From Paraphysomonas bandaiensis (lineage: Eukaryota; Chrysophyceae): a stretch of 64,000 bases of DNA. The stretch spans positions 1 through 64,000 of the forward strand of contig CBFFRP010000348.1 in NCBI GenBank assembly GCA_965644295.1. The letters are read 5' to 3'. The stretch's first letter is position 1. Every line of letters starts with the position of its first letter. The position numbers and the translations under genes are program-made. Below, one piece after another: positions 1 to 11,367 of this stretch. Under the pieces are notes generated by a model. It saw only the letters and a list, made by a program, of their open reading frames with translations. It was not told the origin of the DNA and did not search any database.

Positions 1-1257
1 TTCACTAACTCTGATGTCTCTCCATTCCCCGAATGTACCAGCCCCCTGTGTCTCCAATTGAGAACCCTTTCTAGTTAGTTGGATTGCCCCAAACTCAGGA
101 GTAAATGACTCCAGTGCAATTTTATCCTTTACTATAAACAGTCTTTTACTTGCACAACTGTCCAGATATACACGAGGTTCTTCCGACGTATCCACCGATA
201 GCAAAACCTCTTCTCCAAACATATTCGCTTCATCATCCGACGACTCTCCGTCGTTGACGTATTTCTTCCATTCTGTCTCGAATTTCCTGTTCGATTTTCG
301 AGGATTCTCATTATCCGGGTTTTTTATGTTCTTCCGTTTTTTCGACTTGCACTGTCGGGCTTTATGACTAAAATCTCCACAGATATGACAACCAGTATAA
401 TCCTTTGATCCTGGCTGCTGCACACTCTTCGAAGCCTTTTCCTTTGTCTTCCCTTTTCTTTTGAACTTGTCCATTTTTCTTTGTCGTTCCTTAGCATAAC
501 AATTCGCTGCTACATGTCCCTTCTTCCGACAAAATGAACAAACCACTGGCTCCTTCGACGCCGTAAAATTGATCTCTTCAGATTTGTCTCCCTTTAGTTT
601 CTTCAGCTGCGTCATAGCCTCGTCATACTCTTCACAAGCCTCTTTCACCGAATCAAATGTAGTTGTTGCTTTAGGCATCATCGCTACCGACATCCATAAA
701 TCATGTAATTCCTCTATCTGCAGCGCTGCTTTTATCTTTGCTAATTTACTTGCCTCTGTCTGCGGTTGTCCCAATTTTATGAGCTTCTGGATTATACCGT
801 TCAGTCGATCTACCCCAACAGACACCTTTTCCCCCGGCCTTATTTTGAACGAATGGTATTCTGCCGTAGTCTTCTCCAATACAGTCCCAATCTCGCCTCT
901 GAACCTATCAACCAGTGTCTGAAGGAGCTCACTGGATAACACCTCCTTAGCAGGATCATCAGCAGGTAAAATTGCCTTCCCCTCCAAATATTGATTGGCT
1001 ACCTCCAACACATCAGGGTCATGCTCGCAAGCCTCCCAAATAGTACTAACACAGGTATCATTACGCTCTCTCCATGACTCTAAATTCCTTCCTCCGGCTG
1101 GCGGGTCCTCCAAGCCAAGATGGTTTCGGTTTTTCTTCATTAGATGCATCTTGATTTTTCTCGCTGAATAGTCTGCTTGGTTCTTGTCAAACCGTAGCTT
1201 CTTGTCATCTTCCCCATCCCTACAACTAGCATTCGCTACCATAACAGAAGTTGACAT
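1..1257 (-). CDS. Ty1/copia-type Gag-Pol, 5' part, truncated by window edge
   Basis: A 419-codon frame opens with ATG at 1257 and runs uninterrupted off the left edge. Residues about 70-225 look like a copia Gag domain. Two CCHC zinc knuckles follow, at residues 240-253 (CSFCRKKGHVAANC) and 290-303 (CHICGDFSHKARQC), inside a Lys-rich stretch. Residues 364-371 (YLDSCASK) sit where the retropepsin active site is expected, so this should be the start of a Gag-Pol polyprotein. The usual motif is DSGAS; here the Gly is Cys, which may impair the protease or be a lineage variant. The open frame suggests a fairly young copy. The rest of pol would lie left of the window; the 5' LTR should lie right of 1257 but I could not delimit it. 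Confidence 0.85.
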   Translation of the reverse strand, partial: MSTSVMVANASCRDGEDDKKLRFDKNQADYSARKIKMHLMKKNRNHLGLEDPPAGGRNLESWRERNDTCVSTIWEACEHDPDVLEVANQYLEGKAILPADDPAKEVLSSELLQTLVDRFRGEIGTVLEKTTAEYHSFKIRPGEKVSVGVDRLNGIIQKLIKLGQPQTEASKLAKIKAALQIEELHDLWMSVAMMPKATTTFDSVKEACEEYDEAMTQLKKLKGDKSEEINFTASKEPVVCSFCRKKGHVAANCYAKERQRKMDKFKRKGKTKEKASKSVQQPGSKDYTGCHICGDFSHKARQCKSKKRKNIKNPDNENPRKSNRKFETEWKKYVNDGESSDDEANMFGEEVLLSVDTSEEPRVYLDSCASKRLFIVKDKIALESFTPEFGAIQLTRKGSQLETQGAGTFGEWRDIRVSE

Positions 1258-2367
1258 TATTTGCTAAGGTTTACTATTCTCAACTGATAAGATGAAATTA
1301 TAAACATTACATGATAAAGAACCTAAGTTGTGTTCGATGTGTTCAACACCATTCATTTACTACTATAGTGTACAAACCACCCACTCAGTGATCGTATCCT
1401 GTATAGTCATCCACTTCTACTTCAGTTTCATACTACATAATATAATGTACTAATTACATATATATCTTTCGATCCTTGCATCTCACATAATACTGCACTC
1501 AATTGCAAGTATATAGAATCTTCAGATCTCAACAAAACATGGAGAACTTAAAGACAATCTAGATGTAATCAAATATGTGTTTAAGTATTACTATGAAATA
1601 CAAGGCGGTTCATATTACTTTTATGATGTTGACGATGATAAATTTGTTATGAAGACTAAAGAAGATTTCAAAAACGAAGTAATATTATATATAAATAATT
1701 AGATCTGATTATTACATGAGAGGACTTGTTGCATTTATCTATCTATTACTTTAGACTAGTTGTAACACAAATTATGAAATGCTCAGTTATCTCGGGACTG
1801 CTTGTGCATTGCTGCAAGCACCTTGGTGCAACCATCCCTTGTTTTACGTTTAGTCAGGTGGTCTTCCTTTGGGTAGTGTGTCTGGTGGTCCAGTTCCGTG
1901 TGCGAGTCGGGGTGTGGGGGGTGACGTGCCATTCTCCTCCCTCGTCCCCCCCCCCGTTTTATACACTTTTACATATGGGATACTATGAAATAGTGTTTGG
2001 AGGTAGTACCATAAATAATCAGGAATTAAGTTAACTGGAATTCTCTATAAGAAAGCATTTCATAAACAGATTGCCTATTGTTCGGGTTACACAACACTCG
2101 ATATAAAACTTCAACTAAGTAGTACTTAATAAAGTCTAAACTTAGTGAGTAGACTAGTAGAAGTATACCACTGTTGATCGTATATCGTATGGCATACACA
2201 TTTGATTATTACCTCTTATAATGATAGAATAAGAAGATAAGGAGATATAGTGACAAATGCGTGCACACTACTAGCTACCTAGATATTATTTTACAAATAG
2301 TTCGTATTGATTTTCCTACATTTCTAGGCAAAAATTATGCATCGATTATACACATTCTATATATATA
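1258..2367. other. Non-coding stretch right of copia element; probable leader and LTR
   Basis: No convincing gene. By position it should hold the retroelement leader and 5' LTR on the minus strand, but I found no LTR pair because the other end is outside the window. A GC-rich patch with a C10 run lies near 1940-1960. About 45 bases near 1798-1842 resemble part of the foldback element at 25.58-25.62 kb (shared core GCAAGCACC followed by GGTGCAACCA). Confidence 0.5.
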
Positions 2368-3612
2368 TCATTTCGACAGTACCATCACTGCTTCTCTGAG
2401 CGCGTGTACTGCTCGCCGCAATTTGACTCTACTGCAGGCAATATTAACCCTAGCGAATCCCCGACCCTCATCTCCAAATGCTTCTCCTCTATTTACCACC
2501 CATTTAGCTTCATCACGAAGAAAGGACGATTGTTGTGTCGGAGTCAGATTCAGAGATCTGAAATCCATCCATACAAGAAATGTCCCTTCCGGTCGTATCA
2601 TGGCAACACCAGGCATAGATTCCAGCTCTTGTTCTAAATATTCTACATTTTTCTCAATATATTTGATGGCAGAGGCTAACCAGTCTTCCCCTGCTGCTGA
2701 ATACGCAGCTACCATCGCTGCACTGGCAAATGCATTGTTTTTATTTACATTAAGACGGCTATTTTCTGCCCTGAAAGTAGCTCTTCTGGTATCGTCTGAA
2801 ATAATAGCAAATGATTGACAACAAGATGCTATATTGAAGCTCTTGGCTGGAGATACACACGAGATGCAGTTGGCCGCATATTCGTTTCCCAGGGAGGCAA
2901 AAGGGGTGTGTTTATGTCCAAAAAGAGTGATATCTGAGTGTATCTCATCAGCAACCACGATCACACCATGTCGCAAGCATATATCCCCCACTGCAATGAG
3001 TTCTTCTCTTGTCCATACGCGACCGGTGGGATTATGAGGACTGCACAAAAATAGGATTTTAGCAGCAGGCTGTCTAGCTTTTGATTCCAAGTCGATTAAA
3101 TCCATATAATATTTGCCGTCTCTTAAAATGAGTGGGTTCAGAATAATTTCTCTTCGATTCTCTTGGAGAATGTCGTAGAAGTCGAAGAACACTGGAGGTT
3201 GTATGATCACTCCATCTCCTGGGTTAGCAAATATAGCGGCAGCGGTTGAGAGTGTATTTAATACATTAGGGGCTCGCAGTATATGTGGTTGTGAAATATG
3301 CCAGTTATAACGGCGTTGCATCCAGTTAATAACTGCAGGATACAAGTCTTTTGGCACAGCCTCATACCCAAATATGCAGTGATCAAGGCGATCCTGTAGT
3401 GCTTTGACTATCACAGGGGCAACTTTAAAATCCATATCCGCAATACTGGCAGTAAAAACTCCACAGCTGTCCTCCCCTACAATCATAGGATGTACCTTAA
3501 GTGCAGAGGACACAGTGCGGTCAACTTCCTCATCGAAACTATTCGGATGACTCAGAGATTCGTTACCCTCCAATGAGGCTGCAGCAGATATATATGCATC
3601 TGTGTGTATCAT
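2368..3612 (-). CDS. PLP-dependent aminotransferase-fold lyase, PatB/MalY (cystathionine beta-lyase) type
   Basis: Single-exon, 414 residues. The fold-type I class I/II aminotransferase signature is complete: HNPTG at 193-197, DEIHSD at 222-227 (Asp binds the pyridine nitrogen), the Schiff-base lysine at about 257 in SPAKSFNIAS, and a C-terminal RVNIACSR with the carboxylate-binding Arg. The SPxKxFN context and early ADMDF (58-62) are typical of the MalY/PatB group of C-S beta-lyases, which cleave cystathionine or cysteine conjugates to pyruvate, ammonia and a thiol. No targeting peptide is evident, so cytosolic action is likely. The ATG at 3612 is the first in frame. A related aminotransferase role (for example ACC-synthase-like) cannot be excluded without a phylogeny. 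Confidence 0.88.
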   Translation of the reverse strand: MIHTDAYISAAASLEGNESLSHPNSFDEEVDRTVSSALKVHPMIVGEDSCGVFTASIADMDFKVAPVIVKALQDRLDHCIFGYEAVPKDLYPAVINWMQRRYNWHISQPHILRAPNVLNTLSTAAAIFANPGDGVIIQPPVFFDFYDILQENRREIILNPLILRDGKYYMDLIDLESKARQPAAKILFLCSPHNPTGRVWTREELIAVGDICLRHGVIVVADEIHSDITLFGHKHTPFASLGNEYAANCISCVSPAKSFNIASCCQSFAIISDDTRRATFRAENSRLNVNKNNAFASAAMVAAYSAAGEDWLASAIKYIEKNVEYLEQELESMPGVAMIRPEGTFLVWMDFRSLNLTPTQQSSFLRDEAKWVVNRGEAFGDEGRGFARVNIACSRVKLRRAVHALREAVMVLSK

Positions 3613-4770
3613 TCGTAGAGTCAGTCCTCCTTATAGCGTCTTTATGTCATTTCACATCAATTCTCTGTCTCAGATCTCTAGATCACTATATTATCAGGGT
3701 ATGTGCTGCATATATATGCTTGTGTGATACCTTTATATGTATGTATGTGTAGATACTGCTGCTGTTTGCTGTATATGCATGTGATACCATACTTCGCGTA
3801 CGTGTACTGCTGTACATTGTGCATGTACAGAAAATACGGAATTTTGGTGTTGAGGTCATTCCAAATTTCATACACAAATTCCAGAGCTATAGCAAAAAAC
3901 CCATTAAAATCTAGAAACCCTGGAATATTTCCTCCATTTAGAGTTGTTGGAGGTTGACCACTGCGTAGAGGTTGGACTGTAGAGTGGTTGCATTCCAATT
4001 ATCGAGGGTAGCGATGAATGGCTTCATGGACTATAAATAACAAAGGATTGATATAGATATTATTTCTACAGGGTATACAATAACGTTACATAGTCGTCAC
4101 AAGCTTCAAATTTGTAGCCTGCACACTAAACATATCAATGCTTGTTATCTGAGTTGAATTGCAGACACACATTGGACGGATGTCAAAAATATCACCATGC
4201 ACCCTAGTGAATAGAACACCCTTTTGCATAAATAACACAGTGAGCATCTTATCATGCATTCGTCGCTCTGAACAGACACATAGGTGATATTGTAGCCCCT
4301 ATATCATAATTAACCAGCATGAAAAATCTATGGATCGTTGAAAACAGATGAAGACCCTAACTTCTGCTATTTTGTAGACATATTTCTTAATTTTTTATTG
4401 AGCATATTTTTAAGTGCCGAGACTAATTGGACAGAAACGTAAAGGGTATAAAGCATGTAGATGACCCATTAATAATTAATTTTCACTTATACATACTACA
4501 ATACGATGAGATATAATAATGTGCCTACTCCATCAAGAACCGTGAAATATAAAAGATATATATTAGATTCATTTTACAATACTATTAATAGTTTAAGCTG
4601 TTCACTGCTTTCTTTGACAGAGCAATACATATCTGACACCACACTACCACTCATATGCTCTCAGGGGGACACCATATACCGTATCCGCGTTCACACATCA
4701 AGTACCTATAGCTTCTTGTTAAGAGCAACGTAATCCACCTATGTATCAAAACGTAACAACCAGTTGTCGA
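3613..4770. promoter_or_regulatory. Intergenic: lyase upstream region and HDAC 3' side
   Basis: No gene supported. About 3690-3840 carries the alternating word set seen upstream of many genes in this window (TGTATGTATG, ATATATATG, GTACTGCTGTACA, GCATGTACAG), on the 5' side of the lyase gene. The remainder is AT-rich without clear structure; small ORFs there show no family signature. Confidence 0.4.
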
Positions 4771-7700
4771 CTAGTTGACTGCTTCTCGTCTTACCTTCGC
4801 TGCTGTACGCCTTCGCTTTGACCTGGAGCCATCTTCGTCTCCTGTGGCAGCTACTTCCACCCGTGCAGTCTCCAGGCACTCACCATTGTGCTCTTTTGTC
4901 TCTTTCTCCCCTGCTTCCTCAGCTCTGGCCATCTCTTGCATTTCTGCGACCTTTTTCTGCCACTCTGCGGCTTGCCTATCCGCCTCTGCTTGCTTCTCTT
5001 GACGCTTCCGATGCAGTAGGGCAATGCCCTGCAAAAATGCCTATCATTTTCATCGTAAATATATATAGAGCACTCACCTCTTTTTCGGCGTGCATCTCGA
5101 CTTCTGCATCAGCAGTGCTGTACTTCACCTCATTGGAAGTAGCTACTGAGCCACATAGAGCAGACACATGTGCCTTAACGCTTTTTGCAAAGGACGAGCA
5201 AAACTCGCCTCTAATTTGGTACCCTCCCTCCAGTGCAGACACGACACGACCATTACACGTAGTGTTGGCTATACGGATAAGGTTGGTGGTCACCCATTCG
5301 TAGTCCTCCTCAACCTAGAGCAGGCATTACATATACAAAGTATACCAGTGTATAGGTTATGAAATATGCACAATAAAACGAAGCACGTTCTCTGTATAAA
5401 AAATACGTACCAAAGATATATAGCCACCGTTAATAGTATCTTTTTTGTGCGCATCGAAACCAGCTGATATAAAAATACAATCTGGCTTGAACTCCATTAA
5501 TCGTGGGAATATCACGTTCCTATTATGATTTAGATAAAAACTCTTCAGAAATTATATAGTCACCTGAAGTAGTTGCGCCATTGATGCCTGTACTCCCCCT
5601 GTACGAACTCTCCACTGGGCAATTCCACCCCGACATCTAAAATGAGTGGTGGCATGCTATCTTCTACACCAGAAGGTTTATTGCCATATACCCGAGTCAT
5701 GCGTTCGTATTTGCTCTCAGATGTTGTCGGCAAAGTAGTAGGATAATCCCCACTACCCTCCGATCCACCTCCTCTGTAAGACGAGTCATCTGAGTCACTG
5801 TCATCTCCATCACCACTTCCCCCCACATCCATATCCGCCACTTCCTCGATCTCAGGCGCAGCTTCCGTTCCAGCACTACCGGTGATTCCAGTTCCTTCGA
5901 CAACCAAACTCTCCGCTCCAGCGTCAGGGGTGGTGGACGGAAAAACCGTTCGCCCTGTTCCGGGGTAGAAGGCGGTGGCAGGCATATACTGCTCCAAACC
6001 CCGTTCTCGCGGTCCGTAACCATGAACCGACACAAAAAGAACATTCTTGGCGTCATTTTCGTCAAACCAAGGCTTAAAACGAGGCGTGTGCATTTGCCCA
6101 AACATGGCAGGGGTGATAACCTCGGTAGTGTCCAGGCCTGGCTTTAGCCACCGGATAGTCTCCTCAGTACCATTTCCATGATGTACATCGAAATCTACGA
6201 TTGCAACCCGCTTAACAATGTCCCGATGCACATTCATTGCATACGCGGCCCCAATACTGATGTTGTTCAGGAGACAAAAGCCGTGGCTATCCGGTCCACC
6301 AGCTTCACCTTTCACCAGCCCAGTTGGCCCAGCATGATGTCCGGGCGGCCGCACTGCGCAAAAAGCATTGCGAACTTGTCCAGCAACAACCTGTCCTCAA
6401 AGAATACAATTACCCACAACACAGATTAAAAATATAAAATGATGTAAGAAACATAAGCCGTGCATTCACGTGGCCACCAACCATATCTACAGCCTGGCAT
6501 ACGGAGCCCGCGGCCCGCATGGCTGCATCAAAGCTCCTCTTGCTTACAGCAGTGTCACCATCCAAGTGGGCAAGGCCCCCTTCCATTTCCGCCTCCATAT
6601 CTTCCCCTCCATGAACACTCAGTGGATTCCCGAACCGTTGCGCAAGGTCTGCCAAACAAAAAGTGATTTATTATACGGTACTGTTTATGGGTTAACACCT
6701 TCACATGTTGCCTGCAAGCGACGAACATAGGGCCATTCATGCACCCGAAGCACGTCACTCATTGCTGCGGGTCGACAATCGTCAATAAACACTACGCTAC
6801 TTTCTAAATCGCGTGCCCGTAACACACCATTGGTGTCATCCAGCAACACCGCCAGTCGTTTAATATTCTCAGGAGGAGCAGATTCATCCTCTGTAGAGGA
6901 TGGGGCACATGTGTAATGCATGCGGCAGAAAGGATGAGAGATAATTGCTGTCTGAGCACAGGATGACTGCAGTCGGGGGGCAGGCTGATCAGTTCGACCA
7001 GATCTAAACTCAGCTGGGAGTGCCTGAATCATATCAAAGTGACTGTAGGCAAGCGCTGTGTCCACTGGTGTACGCTGCCATATGTCCCGCGCCTGCATCA
7101 TCGCGCCAAGTCCCTTGCCTGTCTCTAGTGCGGATGATAGTAGGGCACTCCAGACCCGGCGGGATCCAGACGCAGCAGCAACATGCAGAGGGGTGGAACG
7201 TGTTCCATTGACACTCATTAAGGATGCTCCATTTGACAACAACATATGTGCTGAAATAATGTCGGTCAATGCATATAATAAACACGCGACAAGGCGAGAG
7301 CAGTTGACTAGAGACAGACATACCGGTGTTTACAGCGTCTGTCATAGCACAGTGATGCAGCGCTCGGTTTCCTCTCCTGTCTTTGGCATCCAGAGTGTCC
7401 AACAGTTTTGTCCCTTTCTCCCCCTCACTAGAATCGTCCTCGGAGGTTATTGTCCGAATCATATTTTCTACGATTGGTCCTAAATTATATTCACATGCAA
7501 GCTGAAGTGCAGTTATTCCCTGATCATCCTGCAATAAAAGTTATAAACGATCCTAGGACGCAAAGGCCATATTGCCAGTTATTTTTGCTATCACTACCTT
7601 AGCATCGATGTCACATCCCAGTGTTAGCAGCTTCAAAGCACAGCTAATCCCAAAATCGAACCCTCCCGGTAGAATAGCAGTAGATATTGCAAGATGTAGA

Positions 7701-8004
7701 GGAGGAGTTCCATGACATTTCATATTTATATCACCACCCGACTCCACAATAAAAGTAAACGTTTCTAGATTTCTATTTAATCGAACAGTACACATGAGAC
7801 ACACACATGTATTCACATACATATATACCACCTCGCAAATATCGCACAGTGTAAAGCTGAATACTTTAATTCATTTCGTCGATTAATAATACTTGCAATA
7901 GTAGCTAATGGATGACCCTCAGGGAGAGAGCTCTTGATGGACTCTACCGCCTCTTGCATGGCAGCTAGAGACCCTGTCATTGCCACATAATGTAAATCAT
8001 CCAT
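4771..8004 (-). CDS. Ankyrin-repeat histone deacetylase, class II type (nine exons)
   Basis: Model: 8004-7832, 7772-7598, 7528-7324, 7250-6699, 6648-6482, 6390-5564, 5519-5411, 5314-5078, 5028-4771; phases agree and give 900 residues. The N-terminal third has ankyrin-type repeats (PPLHLAIS, ALHHCA, TPLHVAAASG). The deacetylase domain begins near CAPSSTEDE. It contains RPPGHHAG (His 442/443), DFDVHHGNGTEE (zinc ligands Asp 492 and His 494), SAGFDAHK (third zinc ligand) and LEGGY (transition-state Tyr), so all catalytic residues are present. An acidic Ser/Asp/Gly insertion interrupts the domain around 5770-5860. The C-terminus is a charged coiled coil ending in a basic RSKRRRTAAKVRRE patch, a likely nuclear signal. 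It probably deacetylates lysines on histones or other proteins, with ankyrin repeats as targeting module. Head-to-head with the oxidoreductase at 8583. Confidence 0.88.
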
Positions 8005-8582
8005 ATTAAAGAATTAAATTCTATGCAAGTTAATGTAAGATGATTGTAGAGGATGTATGATCAGAGATGGAGTCGACTGGTTGCTTAATATAAATTACTA
8101 CCAGCAATACTGTACATGTATATGTATATGTATATGTATGTATGAGAGGTCCTGCTAGCTGCATATGATAACATCATGCAATACAGCTGTATCATGGTGT
8201 ATGTTTTTTACCACTATACCAGAACCAAACTTTTCTAGCAGATTTATTGGATTTCTATACTATTTCATGGTATTTTCCAGTAATTGGGCACATTTGTGGG
8301 AGATTTCAAAAGAGTATACTCAGGTATACATTGTGTATTTGATGGGCTGAACCGAACATCTCCATCGAGGATACGATTGGCTAAAAAATTGTAAAGTCTA
8401 GAAGTGAGGAAAGTGTACTTGTGAAGTGAGTTCAGTATTATACTATCAACCTATCGGCTGTAGCTAGTAGTCCCTATAGGTATAGTGTGATCTACTGGTA
8501 ATCACTGCCTATTATTGCACTGTATTATAAGCGCCACTTATCTCTCATATCCATATATAACAACACATCCATATATATAACT
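8005..8582. promoter_or_regulatory. Shared upstream region of HDAC (-) and MDR oxidoreductase (+)
   Basis: 578 bp between two divergent start codons. It contains an alternating TGTATATG tract at about 8113-8145 and is otherwise AT-rich. It must carry both promoters unless transcripts overlap; no canonical TATA box can be singled out. Confidence 0.5.
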
Positions 8583-9891
8583 ATGAAAGCAGCGGTATAT
8601 AATTCGGTATGTCTCTTATCGCCATGTATTGATTTTATTAATCATATCCTATCAGAGGAAGAGGAGTGGTGTAGGAATGTCAATAGTGCCAGTAACCACA
8701 CGCAGCGCTATTAACTACTCTCCCAAGAGGCCATTCCTCTCTGATCTTCTCTGTCGATCTCTATCTCTGATGGGTCATGCGGCACACATTATTCTAGGTG
8801 TTTTGCGGATATTTTTCCCTATACCGCCCGAGTATGGGGCCTGTGAGTCGAGACAGATGGTGTATTGTCGGGTGATCAATGGGGGGGTCAATCCTGTGGA
8901 TGCTAAGAGGCTGTATGGCGACAAACTTCCTCATTGGTGTTTATCACTTGTGGAGATGGTTGTGGAAGGGCGTGTATGCGGAATAGACTTTAGTGGGGAA
9001 GTTATTGATGCTCCCCCTGACAGCGGATTCAAACCGGGAGATGCTGTGTTTGGCACGATGCCCCCTTTTGTGGGGGCATACTGTGAATTCGTCTTGGCTC
9101 CAACGGACTCAATTTCTTTCAAACCCAAAAACTTGTCCCATGCAGAAGCCTCTGTATTGCCACTTGTTGGCTTGACTGCTTTGCAGGCGCTAGAGGATTG
9201 CGGAATTTGTCCAGGTGTGCATGTACTTGTTCTAGGAGCCTCAGGTGGTACGGGACATGTTGCGGTTCAAATTGCTAGAGCAAAGCGGGCCGGTTGTGTG
9301 ACTGCAGTTTGCGGGAGTCGCAATCGAGATTTTGTGCGTGAATTGGGGGCAGATGAAGTTGTGTGTTACGATGACAAGGATGTTATCAGAGCAGGTGGGG
9401 TAGTGGAGGTCCTATCAGAAATAGTTGGACGACGAGGGGAGGTGGATATTGCCTTTGATTCAGTCTCTTCCCACGACCCGAGAGACAGAAAATGCAGCTA
9501 TGAACACCAAATTAGATCACGCAAAGGGGCAGATCGGGTATTGAGCAGGCGGGGCATATATTTGATGCTAGGTGGTCTCTGGTATGACTGGTTGAAGGCA
9601 CACATTCTCAGGTAGATTAGGATATTCTCATATGATCGTCCATGTTTATCAACTTTGCGAAATAGGTTTCTAGGGTTGAATCTCTTTGGTGATGACCGTC
9701 GGTTATTTTGGGTACGGTTCCCTAATAGCTCGGAGTATCTCCGAAAGCTGTCATTCTACTCTGAATCCGACGCTCTTAAGGTAGCGGTGTCGGAGCGTTT
9801 TCCATTTACAGAACACGGTTTGCAGGACGCGTTTGAGAAGATCATGACCAGAAGAACTATAGGAAAATTAACAATAGATATTGCGGAATAA
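8583..9891 (+). CDS. MDR-superfamily NADPH oxidoreductase (quinone reductase / RTN4IP1-like)
   Basis: Three exons: 8583-8606, 8656-9611 and 9666-9891, introns 49 and 54 bp, giving 401 residues. The first exon supplies the family start MKAAVYNS. A groES-like part includes GGVNPVDAKRLYG and KPGDAVFGTM. The Rossmann nucleotide site is LVLGASGGTGHVAVQIA, preceded by the typical LSHAEASVLPLVGLTALQAL-type helix. No structural-zinc cysteine lobe is seen, so the zinc-free quinone reductase branch fits best. Family members use NADPH to reduce quinones or enoyl/enone compounds. About 50 residues between the start and the groES-like core are unusual and partly hydrophobic; they could be an insertion or a retained intron. 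Substrate unknown. Confidence 0.85.
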
Positions 9892-11367
9892 AATGTAAAA
9901 TGTTTGATATATCTAGTGTACATATTGTGAACTTACTTATGATTAAAGAGTGAACATGTCGATTAATAAGTAAATATATAATGTTTTTAGATACATCAAT
10001 ATGTATTTATATAGTGTGACTGTTCAAGTAGTGATACCTGTGATGATGTACAGAATGGAAGAAAAAATAACTGTGGGTAAATATAGGCAAAGTTGGTGGT
10101 AAACGGCTTGTTTATATAATTATATCTACATTGTACAACCTATTCAAATTTTAACTCTGTAGCAGCAATAAAGACGGAATATATAACAGCTGAACACTCT
10201 CAAGTCCATTCAAAATCCAAAAATACTTTGATATTCTTGGTAGGTTACTTTATGGTTTTAAAATATCTATATGTGTGCTGGGTACTAGCAAATACAGTAG
10301 AAGCGACTAGTAACAGTGCTGTGATATCAAAGTGGTGTGCGATACGTAAAAACGTGCATCTTTAAGGATTCATAATTCACAACTATGATCAGTCTACTGA
10401 GTACTGCATTATTTACTACAATTATAATCTGTATTGTATATGGGAACCAAATATTTTATTCTCATATTTATAAATAACGCACCCATTTCGAGCCACAAGG
10501 GTGTCTTAGTCATCCGAAGATAACTTCACCATTTAATAACAACCCTGCAATAACGCATCAATATCGATTGATGCCATGTTCCTAAAAGCAGATCCTTTGA
10601 TCACTTGACAGTTGTCAACAGTGACCATTTGTGTGCATTGCGACAGTTTGAATGTAATCAGCATTTAAAGGCTAATTTTCCCTTCACAACAACCACAGCA
10701 GAGACCTTCACTGTCAGGTGAGTTGTCCTGCTAGTCAAAGGGATGCTTACAAAGGTCGGAATCTTTCTTAGCAACGCACAATGAATGCTCTCGATACACT
10801 ATACATATGGGGCGATAGCTATGACCTTTACCTGTATTAAAACGAGCCCCCCGTGAGAATACCCTAATATAATTGTTGCTCGATTAGGCGTAATACAACT
10901 GTAGAGTCATACTACATGTGAACTGTATTGAAGAAACAGAATGTAAGTAGCGATTAGGGTTAGCTTCTTGCAGATACTATTCTACAAAATGATCGAATAC
11001 TTCAAGTATCAGGGACGGGCTGATGGACGGCGGCGGGCCTTCTGGGACGGCTCAACAAAAAAATACGCACAATTCTAGAATTTTTGACCATCTTGTCGCC
11101 AGTATCTAATTATTGGGAAAAACAGAGTCTCCTACATACCACGATCCAGTCCTATCGTCCCCACGTCGTATACACGTCGTTCGTCCTACGTTTTTTTCAA
11201 CATGAATTGAAGCTGACCATTCATTCGTTCAATACATACATATATGGATAGATCTGTACGTATGTTTTCTATTGAATACTCATAATATCGTGCAGTGATC
11301 CACATATATATACACTCTCATAAATAGATAGTATAGATATTAAAATTTCATCTTACCAACAAGAGGT
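9892..11367. other. Intergenic, about 1.5 kb, no gene seen
   Basis: AT-rich on average, no ORF with family features, no tRNA or clear repeat. A somewhat GC-richer patch with repeated CGTCGT/ACGTCG words lies at about 11020-11190. The stretch just before 11368 contains an in-frame stop, supporting the next gene's start. Confidence 0.4.

Noticed and set aside
1726-2034. 102-codon ORF with Cys/Val-rich product
   Set aside because: Low-complexity, spans a poly-C run, no family resemblance, no promoter words upstream.
2261-2818. 185-codon plus-strand ORF
   Set aside because: Lies antisense to the conserved PLP lyase, whose catalytic motifs are intact on the other strand.
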